64,000 nt of DNA from Ancylobacter sp. WKF20 (GTDB lineage Bacteria > Pseudomonadota > Alphaproteobacteria > Rhizobiales > Xanthobacteraceae): positions 2,046,001 to 2,110,000 of the forward strand of contig NZ_CP121679.1 of NCBI RefSeq assembly GCF_029760895.1. The letters are read 5' to 3'. The notes under the pieces are model-generated. The model had not been told where the DNA came from, made no database searches, and worked only from the letters and a program-made list of their open reading frames with translations. This document shows positions 32,075 through 41,600 of the stretch, piece by piece (the stretch's first letter is position 1; each line of letters opens with the position of its first letter). The position numbers and the translations under genes were made by a program.

Positions 32075-32833
32075 TCATTCCCGCCCCCGGAATCGGCGCT
32101 GATAGGTGGGGTCATAGAGCGCGCTTTCGCGGAATGCCGCCGCCGCCAGCGCCCGGCCGACCATGATGAGCGCGGTACGCTCCACCGGCTCGGCCGCCGC
32201 ACGCTCGCGAATATCGGCGAGCGTGCCGGCGATCACCCGCTCGGTGGGGCGCGTTGCCTCCACGACCACGGCGACGGGACAATCCGCGCCATAGAGCGGC
32301 GTCAGCTCCGCCACCACCTGATCGAGCGCGTGAATGGCGAGGTGGATGGCGAGAGTCGCCCCCGTCGCGCCGAAGGCGGCGAGCCTCTCGCCCTCCGGCA
32401 TGGCCGAGGCGCGGCCGGAGACGCGGGTGATGACAAGGCTCTGCGCCACGCCGGGCACGGTCAGCTCACGCCCGAGCACCGCGCTGGCTGCGGCGAAGGC
32501 TGGCACGCCGGGGGTGAGCGTGTAGGCGATGCCGGCCCGTTCCAGCCGGCGGATCTGTTCGGCCACCGCCGAATAGATCGACAGGTCGCCCGATTGCAGG
32601 CGCGCCACATCCTGCCCTGCCGCCGCCGCCGCGAGGAACTCGGCTTCGATCTCGTCCAGCGACAGCGGCGCGGTATCGACGATGCGGGCGCCCGGCGGGC
32701 ACCAGCCGAGCACCTCCGGCGGCACGATGGAGCCGGCATAGAGGCAGACCGGGCAGCGGGCGATGAGGTCGCGCCCGCGCAGCGTCATGAGGTCCGCCGC
32801 GCCGGGGCCGGCGCCGATGAAATGCACGGTCAC
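32075..32833 (-). CDS. cobM: Precorrin-4 C11-methyltransferase
   Basis: A 252-residue SAM-dependent methyltransferase that methylates C-11 of precorrin-4 to give precorrin-5. Typical motifs of the family: [25 protein letters not shown] at the N terminus, [56 protein letters not shown] and [11 protein letters not shown]. The GTG at 32833 overlaps the cobE stop (GTGA), giving the usual family length. It follows cobE in the minus-strand cob operon. Confidence 0.95.
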   Translation of the reverse strand: MTVHFIGAGPGAADLMTLRGRDLIARCPVCLYAGSIVPPEVLGWCPPGARIVDTAPLSLDEIEAEFLAAAAAGQDVARLQSGDLSIYSAVAEQIRRLERAGIAYTLTPGVPAFAAASAVLGRELTVPGVAQSLVITRVSGRASAMPEGERLAAFGATGATLAIHLAIHALDQVVAELTPLYGADCPVAVVVEATRPTERVIAGTLADIRERAAAEPVERTALIMVGRALAAAAFRESALYDPTYQRRFRGRE

Positions 32834-33252
32834 GGCGTTTCCGCCTCCCTCGGCTCTCCGGCGGGTACGCCCTTTTCCGCCTCGCGCGCCAGCGCGCAGG
32901 TGACGGCGCCGAGCACGAAGCGCGGGCCGATCAGCGTCGAGCGGCGCCCCGCCACGGCAAGGGCCGACGCCTCCGCCACCGAGGGCACGCCCATCAGCGC
33001 CACCACGCGCTCGGAATGGGTCAGCACGCGCTTGCCGGCGGCCTCCAGCTGCGACTGCGGCACCATCACCAGCAGAAGCCCCATGTCGAGCGCGGCCTTC
33101 ATGATGCCGGCCTCGCCGCCCTTCAGCGCCGGGGTGGCCATGAGCGCGATGTCGCACAGCTTCACGTCATGGCGCTCCATCGCGCCACGCACGGCGGCGC
33201 ACACTTCCTCGGCCGTCACGCCGCGACGGCTGCCGACGCCGGCCACGATCAT
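32830..33252 (-). CDS. cobE: Cobalamin biosynthesis protein CobE (CbiG C-terminal-like)
   Basis: A 140-residue protein with the CobE/CbiG-C pattern: it begins [23 protein letters not shown], then [22 protein letters not shown] and [19 protein letters not shown]. CobE is needed in aerobic cobalamin synthesis, possibly as a binding or carrier protein for a pathway intermediate; its precise reaction is unsettled. It is between cobL (10 bp) and cobM (4 bp overlap). Confidence 0.88.
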   Translation of the reverse strand: MIVAGVGSRRGVTAEEVCAAVRGAMERHDVKLCDIALMATPALKGGEAGIMKAALDMGLLLVMVPQSQLEAAGKRVLTHSERVVALMGVPSVAEASALAVAGRRSTLIGPRFVLGAVTCALAREAEKGVPAGEPREAETP

Positions 33253-33262
33253 GCGCGCATCC

Positions 33263-34534
33263 TCACGGCTTGACCCAGCTCCACTGCATCACCGGCATCG
33301 CCGCGCGCCAGCCGGTCAGCCCGCCCACAGGCTCGGCGCGGGAGACGGCGAGGCGCATCAAGTCGCCGCCGCGCACCGCATGCTCGGCGATCAGCAGCGC
33401 CTCGGTCTCCAGCGTCACCGAATTCACCACCAGCCGCCCGCCGCAGCGCAGGGCGATCAGCGCCGCTTCCAGCACGCCGCGATCCCCGGCGCCCCCGCCG
33501 ACGAAAATGGCGTCCGGCGGCGGAAGGCCTTCCAGCGCGGCAGGTGCCGCACCCTCGATCACCTCGAGCCCCGGCACGCCCAGCGCGGCCGCGTTGCGCC
33601 GCACCCGCGCCGCCCGCTCGGGGCGCTCCTCAATGGCGATGGCGCGCAGCGACGGGTCGGCCAGCATCCACTCGATGCCGATCGAGCCCGAGCCGGCGCC
33701 GATGTCCCACAGCAGCTCGCCCCGGCGCGGCGCGAGAGCCGACAGCGTCACCGCGCGGATCGCCCGCTTGGTGAGCTGGCCGTCATTCTCGAAATAGGCG
33801 TCCGGCAGCCCCGGCGCGCGGGGAATGATGCGCGCGCCCTTGCCGGCCTCCACCTCGATGCCGACAAGGTTGAGCGGATCGACCTCGCCGAGATCGAACG
33901 CCTCGGCCGTTGCGGCGCGCACCCGCTCGCGCGGGCCGCCCAGCGCCTCCAGCACATGCAGCGTGGAGCCACCGAAGCCGGTCGCGGCGAGCAGCGCGGC
34001 GATTTCGCCCGGCCCGGCGCCATCGGAGGTGAGCACCAGCAGCCGCCGGCCAGGATGCAGATGCGCCCGGACGAGATCGAGCGAGCGCCCATGCACGGTG
34101 AGGCAGGCGATGTCCGCCAGCGGCCAGCCGAGCCGGGCGGCGGCGAGGCTGAAGGCGGAGGGCGCCGGCAGCGTGCGCATCTCATGGGCCGACACATGCC
34201 GGGCCAGCACCGCGCCGACGCCGTGAAGGAACGGATCACCCGAGGCGAGCACGCAGACCTTTCGCCCGCGCAGCGCCAGCACCTCATCGACGCCGCGCTC
34301 GAACGGGCTCGGCCAGGCCCGCGCCTCGCCCACAACCGCCGCGCCGGCGAGATCGAGATGGCGCGCGCCGCCGAACACGAACTCGGCCTGCCCGATCAGC
34401 GCCCGCGCCAGCGGCGAGAGGCCATCCAGCCCGTCCTCGCCGAGGCCGACGATGGACAACCAGTGCGTCTCCTGCGCATCGTCGCCGCGCGCCGCGCCCG
34501 AGGAGCCGGCCCCGAAGGTCTCAAGCTGCGTCAT
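33263..34534 (-). CDS. cobL: Precorrin-6Y C5,15-methyltransferase (decarboxylating)
   Basis: A 423-residue bifunctional enzyme. The N-terminal CbiE-like domain begins near residue 23 (WLSIVGLGEDGLDGLSPLARALI) and methylates one carbon; the C-terminal CbiT-like domain from about residue 235 (GQLTKRAIRAVTLSAL, LLWDIGAGSGSIGIEWM, DAIFVGGGAGDRGVLEAALIAL) performs the second methylation with decarboxylation, giving precorrin-8X. Start ATG at 34534 shares CATG with the divergent cobK start, which is odd; GGATGGGG lies upstream. It has about 20 extra N-terminal residues compared with typical starts. Confidence 0.93.
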   Translation of the reverse strand: MTQLETFGAGSSGAARGDDAQETHWLSIVGLGEDGLDGLSPLARALIGQAEFVFGGARHLDLAGAAVVGEARAWPSPFERGVDEVLALRGRKVCVLASGDPFLHGVGAVLARHVSAHEMRTLPAPSAFSLAAARLGWPLADIACLTVHGRSLDLVRAHLHPGRRLLVLTSDGAGPGEIAALLAATGFGGSTLHVLEALGGPRERVRAATAEAFDLGEVDPLNLVGIEVEAGKGARIIPRAPGLPDAYFENDGQLTKRAIRAVTLSALAPRRGELLWDIGAGSGSIGIEWMLADPSLRAIAIEERPERAARVRRNAAALGVPGLEVIEGAAPAALEGLPPPDAIFVGGGAGDRGVLEAALIALRCGGRLVVNSVTLETEALLIAEHAVRGGDLMRLAVSRAEPVGGLTGWRAAMPVMQWSWVKP

Positions 34535-35333
34535 GATCGCCCCATCCCCATCCCGGCCCGAACCGTTGCGCGTGCTGATCCTCGGCGGCACGGGCGAGGC
34601 GCGCGACCTCGCCACCGTGCTGGCCGGGCGCCCGGAATTCACCCCCAGCCTGTCGCTTGCCGGCCGCACGCGCAACCCGCTCGATCTGCCCGGCGCCGTG
34701 CGAAGCGGCGGTTTCGGCGGCGCGGAGGGGCTCGCGGCGCATCTGCGCGAGGCGCGCATCGACGCGCTGATCGACGCCACCCACCCCTTCGCCGCGATCA
34801 TCTCGGCAAATGCCGCCCGTGCGGCCGACATGGCGGGCGTGCCTCTCCTCGCCCTCGCCCGCCCGGCGTGGGAGGAGACACCGGGCGACCGCTGGACGCC
34901 GGCTAGCGATATTACCGAGGCCGTCGCCCGCCTCGGGGTGACGCCGCGCCGGGTGCTGGTCGCGCTCGGCCGCAACGAGGTGCGCGCGCTGGAAGCCGCC
35001 CCGCAGCACCATTATCTCGTCCGCAGCATCGACCCGGTCGAGCCGCCGCTCGCTGTCCCGCAGGCGCGCTACATCACCGCGCGCGGGCCGTTCCCGCTGG
35101 AAGACGAACGCGCGCTTCTGATTGCGAACCGCATCGACGCCGTGCTGTCCAAGAACAGCGGCGGGCCGGCGACCTATGGCAAGATCGCGGCGGCGCGGGA
35201 ATTGGGCATTGAGGTCGTCATGGTCGCCCGCCCACCGCGCCCGCCGGTCGAAACGGTCGGCAGCGTGGCGGAGGTCATCGCCTGGCTGGAGCGCCTCGCC
35301 CATCAGCGCCCCCCGCTGCGGCGCGGCGTGTAG
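34533..35333 (+). CDS. cobK: Precorrin-6A reductase
   Basis: A 266-residue NADPH-dependent reductase converting precorrin-6A to precorrin-6B. Motifs: VLILGGTGEARDLATVLAG at the N terminus (dinucleotide fold), DALIDATHPFAAIISANAARA, DAVLSKNSGGPATYGKIAAARELG. It is the only gene of the upper cob set on the plus strand: its 5' end overlaps divergent cobL by 2 bp and its 3' end overlaps convergent cobJ by 31 bp. GTG at 34572 is an alternative start that would begin exactly at the family-typical VLILGG and would leave space for regulation. Confidence 0.93.
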   Translation: MIAPSPSRPEPLRVLILGGTGEARDLATVLAGRPEFTPSLSLAGRTRNPLDLPGAVRSGGFGGAEGLAAHLREARIDALIDATHPFAAIISANAARAADMAGVPLLALARPAWEETPGDRWTPASDITEAVARLGVTPRRVLVALGRNEVRALEAAPQHHYLVRSIDPVEPPLAVPQARYITARGPFPLEDERALLIANRIDAVLSKNSGGPATYGKIAAARELGIEVVMVARPPRPPVETVGSVAEVIAWLERLAHQRPPLRRGV

Positions 35334-36076
35334 ACCAGCGCCGGCAGGCCCGACCGCTCGACGATCCGCGTTTCCGGTGAGCCGACAATGATGCAGGTCG
35401 CCATATCCGCCATGTCGCCGCGCGCCGCGCTCAGCGTCACGACGGCAAGGCGCTCATCCGCCCGCCCCACCGCGCGGCCGAAGATCACCGGCACGCTGGC
35501 GGGCAGTTCCTCGCGCAGAATGTCGAAGGCGGTGTCGAGCTGGTGCGGGCGCGCCTTGGACACCGGGTTGTAGAACGCCATCACGAAGCCCGCCTGCGCG
35601 GCGAGGCGGAGCCGCCGCTCGATCATCGCCCAGGGCTTGAGATTGTCCGACAGCGAGATGGCGCAGAAATCATGGCCGAGCGGCGCACCCGCGCGTGCCG
35701 CCACCGCCAGCATGGCGGTGATGCCGGGCACGATGGTGAGCTCCAGCGCTCGCCACTCCGGCGGCCCCGCCTCGATCGCCTCGATCACGGCGGCGGCCAT
35801 GGCGAAGACGCCGGGATCGCCGCCCGACACCATCGCCACCTTGGCGCCCGTTGCCGCATGGGCGAGCGCGGCGCCGGCGCGGGCAAGTTCCTCGCGGTTG
35901 TCGGAAGCGTGGCGGGTCTGGCCGTCGCGCACCGACACGCGGTCGAGATAGGGGATATAGCCGTAGAGCGCGTCCGCCTCATGGAGCGCGGCGGCGGCCT
36001 CGGGGGTAAGAAAGCGCGCCTCGCCCGGCCCGATACCAATAACGCTCAGCTTTCCCCGGCACTCACCCGTCGTCAT
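35303..36076 (-). CDS. cobJ: Precorrin-3B C17-methyltransferase
   Basis: A 257-residue SAM-dependent ring-contraction methyltransferase that turns precorrin-3B into precorrin-4. Motifs: LSVIGIGPGEARFLTPEAAAALHEADALYGYIPYLDRV, KVAMVSGGDPGVFAMAAAVIEAI, TIVPGITAMLAVAARAGAPLGHDFCAISLSDNLKPW and VMAFYNPVSKARP. The ATG overlaps the cobI stop (ATGA). It converges on cobK with a 31-bp overlap of coding ends. Confidence 0.96.
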   Translation of the reverse strand: MTTGECRGKLSVIGIGPGEARFLTPEAAAALHEADALYGYIPYLDRVSVRDGQTRHASDNREELARAGAALAHAATGAKVAMVSGGDPGVFAMAAAVIEAIEAGPPEWRALELTIVPGITAMLAVAARAGAPLGHDFCAISLSDNLKPWAMIERRLRLAAQAGFVMAFYNPVSKARPHQLDTAFDILREELPASVPVIFGRAVGRADERLAVVTLSAARGDMADMATCIIVGSPETRIVERSGLPALVYTPRRSGGR

Positions 36077-36810
36077 GCCCGCCCGCTCCAGCCGGGCACC
36101 AGCACGATGGCGAAATAGGGCGCCGGGCTCTCATCGCGCGCGGCCAGCGGCACATTATGCGTGTCGCTCATCGTGCCGCGCTCGACATAGACGGCGCGTT
36201 CCAGCTTGCCGGCGGCCGCGAGCGCGCGGCGGATCTTCGGCAGATTGCGGCCGACCTTCATGATGACGGCGGCATCGGCTTCCGCCAGACGCCGCGCCAG
36301 CTCCGCCTCCGGCAGCGTGCCCGGCAGCACGCTCAGCACATCGTCGCCCTGCGCGATGGGCGCGCCGGCCTGCGACCAGCAGCCGGACATGCCGGTGACG
36401 CCGGCGATCACCTGCGTGTCGTAGCGATCGGCGAGGCGCACATGCAGATGCATGTAGGAGCCGTAGAACATCGGGTCACCCTCGGAGAGCACGGCGACCG
36501 TGCGCCCGGCATCTAGATGCGCCGCCACCGCCTGCGCCGAGGCGTCGTAAAAGCCGGTAATGGCGGATTTATAGGGCGCCTCGTCCTTCGGCATCTCCGT
36601 GGTCACGGGATAGCCGAGCGCCAGTTCCACCGCCCCCGCGCGGAAATGCGGGTGGGCAATGGCGCGGGCATGGCTCGCATTGCCGAGCTTGGCGAAATAG
36701 GCGACGACATCGGCCTCGCCGAGGGCACGCACGGCCTTCAGCGTCATCAGCTCGGGATCGCCCGGCCCGACGCCGACGCCGATCAGCCGGCCAGAAACAG
36801 GCGCGCTCAT
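36073..36810 (-). CDS. cobI: Precorrin-2 C20-methyltransferase
   Basis: A 245-residue SAM-dependent methyltransferase forming precorrin-3A from precorrin-2. Motifs: LIGVGVGPGDPELMTLKAVRALGEADVVAYF, VAVLSEGDPMFYGSYMHLHVRL, VIAGVTGMSGCWSQAGAPIAQGDDVLSVLPG and KVGRNLPKIRRALAAAG. Start and stop both overlap neighbours by 4 bp (cobH before, cobJ after), so the run cobH-I-J is tightly coupled. Confidence 0.96.
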   Translation of the reverse strand: MSAPVSGRLIGVGVGPGDPELMTLKAVRALGEADVVAYFAKLGNASHARAIAHPHFRAGAVELALGYPVTTEMPKDEAPYKSAITGFYDASAQAVAAHLDAGRTVAVLSEGDPMFYGSYMHLHVRLADRYDTQVIAGVTGMSGCWSQAGAPIAQGDDVLSVLPGTLPEAELARRLAEADAAVIMKVGRNLPKIRRALAAAGKLERAVYVERGTMSDTHNVPLAARDESPAPYFAIVLVPGWSGRA

Positions 36811-37442
36811 AGGCCCGGCCTCGCCAGCGCGTTCACCGCCGCCGCCGTCATGGCGCTGCCCCCGAGCCGCCCGCGCACCACCAGCCACGGAATGCCGTGA
36901 TCGCCGGCGGCGAGCGCGTCCTTGGATTCCGCCGCGCCGACGAAGCCGACGGGAATGCCGAGAATGGCGGCGGGCTTGGGCGCGCCAGCGTCCAGCATCT
37001 CCAGCAGGCGAAACAGCGCGGTCGGCGCGTTGCCGATGGCGATGACGGCGCCCTCCATATGGTCGCGCCACAGCTCCATCGCCGCCGCGGAGCGGGTCGT
37101 GCCGAGGCGGGCCGCGAGGTCGTGAACCTGCGGATCGTGCAGCGTGCAGATCACCCGGTTCTCGGCGGGCAGGCGGGCGCGGGTAACGCCATGGGCGACC
37201 ATCTCCGCATCGCACAGGATCGGCGCGCCGGCTTTGAGCGCATTGCGGGCGGCGCGCACGAGATCGGGCGCGAAGTCGATGGCGAAGGCAGCCTCCACCA
37301 GCCCGCAGGCATGGATCATGCGCACGGCGACATCCGCCTCCTCCGGCGTGAAGCGGCCGAGCTCGGCTTCCTCGCGGATGATGGCGAAGGAACGCTCATA
37401 GATCGCGGTGCCGTCACGCACATAGTCGTAGGGGATGGACAC
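36807..37442 (-). CDS. cobH: Precorrin-8X methylmutase
   Basis: A 211-residue enzyme that moves the C-11 methyl group to C-12, giving hydrogenobyrinic acid. Motifs: YVRDGTAIYERSFAIIREEAEL, VAVRMIHACGLVEAA with the catalytic His, PILCDAEMVAHGVTRARL, IGNAPTALFRLLEMLDAGAPKPAAILGIPVGFVGAAESK. It uses a GTG start placed directly after the cobG stop codon (TGAGTG, no gap), and overlaps cobI by 4 bp. Confidence 0.96.
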   Translation of the reverse strand: MSIPYDYVRDGTAIYERSFAIIREEAELGRFTPEEADVAVRMIHACGLVEAAFAIDFAPDLVRAARNALKAGAPILCDAEMVAHGVTRARLPAENRVICTLHDPQVHDLAARLGTTRSAAAMELWRDHMEGAVIAIGNAPTALFRLLEMLDAGAPKPAAILGIPVGFVGAAESKDALAAGDHGIPWLVVRGRLGGSAMTAAAVNALARPGL

Positions 37443-38660
37443 TCAGTCGCCTTTCTCAAGCCAATGCACGAGGCCCGCCCGCAGCCCCGCCAGAGGCAGG
37501 ACGCGGCGCGGCACATCACGCGGCGTGCCTTCGACCACGAGACCTGCCCCCGCGTCCAGTCCCACGACGGTCAATCGCGCCCGCGCCGGGTGCGCGCAGC
37601 CCTTGATGCAACCGGAAACATGCAGCTCGCCCTCGCCGATCAGCGGCGCGAGAGCGCGGGCGAGAGCGTGCGTCTCGATCCAGGCGGAAGCGCAAGCGGG
37701 TTGACCGGCGCAGGCGGAGACGCGGCGCAGCGGGTCGATTGGATCGGTCAGGAAGCCGAGCCGGGTGGCCTCGGTCTGGAGGGCGCGCGCCGCCTCCGGT
37801 GCGAGGCCGGTGAGCAGCAGCGCCCGCCCCGCCGCCGGTTCGACATCAGCAACGCCCGCCGCGCGGGCGGCCGCAACGAGAGCGCTCAGCGCTTCCGCGC
37901 GCATCTGGCCGAAGGCAAGGCCGATGCCGAGGGCGTGCGTGCCGTCGGTGAGGTGATGAAGTCCGACCGGATCGACGCTCGCCCGCGCGGCCTCAGCCGA
38001 GAGCGGCGACAGCCCGGCCGTCTCCGCGAGCATGGCAAGCCCCTCGCGCGCGACCAGCCCCGCCATGCGCGCCGTCGGCCCGGCCTCGGCGAGAAGGGTC
38101 ATCAGGCGCAGGATCGCGTCCGGCGCACGGGCGGTTTCCACCACGCCCGCCGGTTGCGCGGCAAGGTCGATCCGCCAGCCGCTGGGAAGGGCGGTGGCGG
38201 CGATGTCCGCCTTCAGCGCGGCCAGCGAAAAACCTCCGCCGGCATCGATCACCACCGAGGCCTTCGGCGCGAGGCGCGGCAGCAGCCCGGCGGCGCCCTG
38301 CCCGACGTCTTCCGCGAGCGGGCGCGGGTCCACGAGGGCGGACGGGTCACGTCCTGCCAGCGCGCTGGTCTCGACCGGAAAACCGTCCGGCAGGGCAATG
38401 CCGAGCGCCGCGACACCCGCCTCCAGCTTGCCTGCCGTCTCCGGGTTCAGCCCGCGCAATTGCAGCTTGCCGCGCGCGGTCACCTCGATAATGCCATTGC
38501 CGAGCGCGCTCGCGAGCCGGGCGAGCCCCGCCAACTGGTCAAGCGAGAGCGGCGCGGCAGCCTGGAGCCGCGCCAGCAGCCCGTCGCCGGTCGGCATCGG
38601 CTCGGGAAGGCTCGGGCAGGCGCCGCGCCGCAGCGTGTCGATGTCGGGGGCCGCGCTCAT
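37443..38660 (-). CDS. cobG: Precorrin-3B synthase
   Basis: A 405-residue oxygen-dependent enzyme, homologous to sulfite and nitrite reductases, that hydroxylates precorrin-3A. It marks the aerobic pathway. N-terminal ferredoxin-like region RRGACPSLPEPMPTGDGLLARL, then IIEVTARGKLQLRGL. The iron-sulfur/siroheme-type cysteines are in VSACAGQPACASAW and HVSGCIKGCAHPA. The start overlaps the cobN stop (ATGA). Length is typical of short CobG forms. Confidence 0.94.
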   Translation of the reverse strand: MSAAPDIDTLRRGACPSLPEPMPTGDGLLARLQAAAPLSLDQLAGLARLASALGNGIIEVTARGKLQLRGLNPETAGKLEAGVAALGIALPDGFPVETSALAGRDPSALVDPRPLAEDVGQGAAGLLPRLAPKASVVIDAGGGFSLAALKADIAATALPSGWRIDLAAQPAGVVETARAPDAILRLMTLLAEAGPTARMAGLVAREGLAMLAETAGLSPLSAEAARASVDPVGLHHLTDGTHALGIGLAFGQMRAEALSALVAAARAAGVADVEPAAGRALLLTGLAPEAARALQTEATRLGFLTDPIDPLRRVSACAGQPACASAWIETHALARALAPLIGEGELHVSGCIKGCAHPARARLTVVGLDAGAGLVVEGTPRDVPRRVLPLAGLRAGLVHWLEKGD

Positions 38661-41600
38661 TCCGCCGCCTCCCCGGAAAGCTCAGCGAGATCGCCGGCGA
38701 CATCGTTACGGCGCGGGTGCCAGAGCCCCTTGTCGCGCGCCCGCTCGAAGCGCCCGGCGATGAAGCGCGCCGCCTCGGGCGAGGCCTCCATCAGGAAATC
38801 GCGCACGCGGGCGTCGCCGACATAGGCGCCGTGCAGCAGGTCGACGAGATGGCTCGGCACCGCGCGCGTCGCCTCGGCAAAGCCGATCAGCCGGTCGACC
38901 GTCTCGGCCATTTCCGCCGCCCCGCGCGGGCCGTGGCGCATCACGCCCTCAATATAGCGCGGATGCGCCCGGCCGCGCAGGATGCGGGCCAGCGCCTGCG
39001 CCAGCGGCCGGGCCTTGGGGCGCGCGGGGTCGCTGGTGTCGAGCACCACCACATCCGGCATCCGCCCGAGCTTGGCCGCCGCCGCCGCGAAGCCGCCGAT
39101 AAAGGCGAGGTCAGCGTCGCCCTCCAGGAGATCGCGGCCGGGATCATCCGCGCCATGGATCAGCAGCTCCGCCGCCGCCACCCGCGCGGCGAAGGCGTTA
39201 CCCGCCGCATGGGCCGCGCCCTCCGCCCCGCCATAGGCGTGCGAGGCGCTGGCGAGATAGGCGTCGCCCAGCGCCTCCGGCTCGATATCCCCCGCGCGCA
39301 GCCCGGCCCCATAAGCCCCCGGCGCGGTGCCGAAGATGCGCAGCGCCCCCTCGCCAGCGGCGCGCAGCGGGTTCTCGTCCTCGGTCTCGTCGCGCGCGGC
39401 GACGGCCCGGACGGCGGCGTCGAGGAGCGCGATCTGCGCCGGGAACAGGTCGCGGAACAGGCCGGAAATGCGAAAGGTCACATCGACGCGCGGGCGCCCC
39501 ATCGCCGCTGGGGGCAGCACCTCGACGCCGGTGACGCGGCCGGAACCCGCCTCCCACACCGGGCGCGCGCCGATCAGCGCCAGCCCCTGCGCGATCTCCT
39601 CGCCGCCGGTGCGCAGCGTCGCGCTGCCCCACAAATCGAGCACAAGGGAGCGCGGCCAGTCGCCATGCGCTTGCGCATGAGCGCGCAGCACCTCCTCCGC
39701 CGCGAGACGGCCGAGATCCATCGCGGTCGGCGTCGGCAAGGCACGGGGGTCGACGGTGAACAGGTTGCGCCCCGTCGGCATCACATCGGTGCGCCCCCGT
39801 CCCGGCGCGCCGGCCGGCCCGGCGGCCACCCGCCGGCCATCGAGCGCCGCCAACAGCCCATCGCGCTCGGCCTCGCCGCAAGGCCCGCGACCATAGACAT
39901 GGAAACCGTCCTTGAGCCGCATCTCCTTGATATCGCAGAGAAAGGCGTCGATCTCCTTCAACGCCTCGTCCGGCGTCGCCGTGCCGGTCAGCCCGGCGTC
40001 GCGAGCGATCCCCGTGCGCTCGGCCTCGGCGACGATCAGTGTCGCCAGACGCTCGCGCCGGCGCCGGTCGAGCCCGTCGGCCTGCGCGTATTCATCGACC
40101 AGCCGCTCCAGCTCCGCCGCGTCGCCGGCGAGCCCGGTCTCCAGCGTCGGCGGCGGCAGATGGCCGAGCGTGACAGCGGCGATGCGCCGCTTGGCCTGCG
40201 CCGCTTCACCGGGATTGGAGACGATGAACGGGTAGGCGACCGGCAGGCTGCCAAGCACCAGCTCCGGGAAACAGCCGCGCGTGAGCGCCACATGCTTGCC
40301 CGGCAGCCATTCCAGCGTGCCATGCGCGCCCATATGCACGAGCGCATCGGCCTCGCGCTGAAGCCACAGGCCGAAGGCGAGGAGCCCATGGCGGGGCGGC
40401 AAAGACGGGTCGTGATACTGCGCCCGCCGCTCGGTGACATCGCCGCGCTCCGGCGCCAGCGCGACGGTGACGTGGCCGAAACGCGCCGCGCGGAAGCGGA
40501 AGGCGCCGTCGGCGAGGTTCGGATCATCCTCCGGTTCGCCCCAGGCAGCATGCACCGCCGCGACGGCTTCAGGAGGAAGCGTCGCGAGATAGTCGCGGTA
40601 GGCAGCGAGCGAGAGAGCGACGTCATGCCTGGCCTCACAGGGCGTCATCCCGGCCGGAGGCGCGGCCGCAGAGCCGGGATCGTCCACCGGGCCGGGGCCG
40701 CTCTCCCTTCGAACAGCGATCCCGGATCGGCCGTTGGCCGTCCGGGATGACGGTGCCCCGAACCCGCCCGTGACCGCCGCGAGCAGCGCCCGCTCATCCT
40801 CCGGCACGTCCTCCACCCGGTAGCCCGCCGCCGCCAAGTCGCCCAGCAGCGCGCGCACGCTGGCGGGCACGTCGAGGCCCACCGCCCAGCCGGTGCGGCC
40901 GGGGGCATTGGCATAATCCGGCATGAGAACCGCCACCCGCCGCTCGGCAGGCGGGGTCCGTTGCAGCCGCACCAGCGCCGCCACGCGGTCGGCGATGGCT
41001 GCCACGCGGTCGGGCTCGGGCCGGTTCTCCAGCAAGGTGAAGCCCGGCACGGCGGCACTCTCCGTCGGCGCCTTGAAGGACAGCGCGCCCGCCAGCACAC
41101 GCCCGTCAAGCTCGGGGAGCACGACATGCATGGCGAGGTCGGCGCTGGTCAGCCCGCGCACGCCATCCAGCCACGCCTCGCGCTTGGTCGTGGCGACGAT
41201 GGCCTGCAGCACCGGCACGCCGGGCGCGTCGAGCACCGTCGCTTCCCCGGGATCGGCGGCGGCGAAGGCGGTGAGCGTGACGATTGCCGCCGGGTTCATC
41301 CCCGCCAGCGCCTCGCGCAGGAAGGCGATGGAGACCGGCTCCTTCAGGCTGGCGACGAAAATCGGCCGGGGCGCGAGCCCGCGCGCCACCAGCGCCACAC
41401 AGAGATCGTCGACCGGCGCGGTATCGCCGGCGAGCCACATGGAGCGGTAGAAGATGAGGGGGATGGTGGGGGCTAAAGACCCCTCACACCAGCCCTCTCC
41501 CCCACGGGGAGAGGGAGAAGAAGAGCGTCGCGCAAGGGCGGAAAAAGCCCTCTCCCCACAGGAGAGTGAAGAATGGATCGCTGCAACGGAAAAAGCCCTC

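Noticed and set aside
32834..33157. Upstream extension of cobM
   Set aside because: The frame stays open but is antisense-like and overlaps cobE; the GTGA overlap at 32833 gives a normal CobM.
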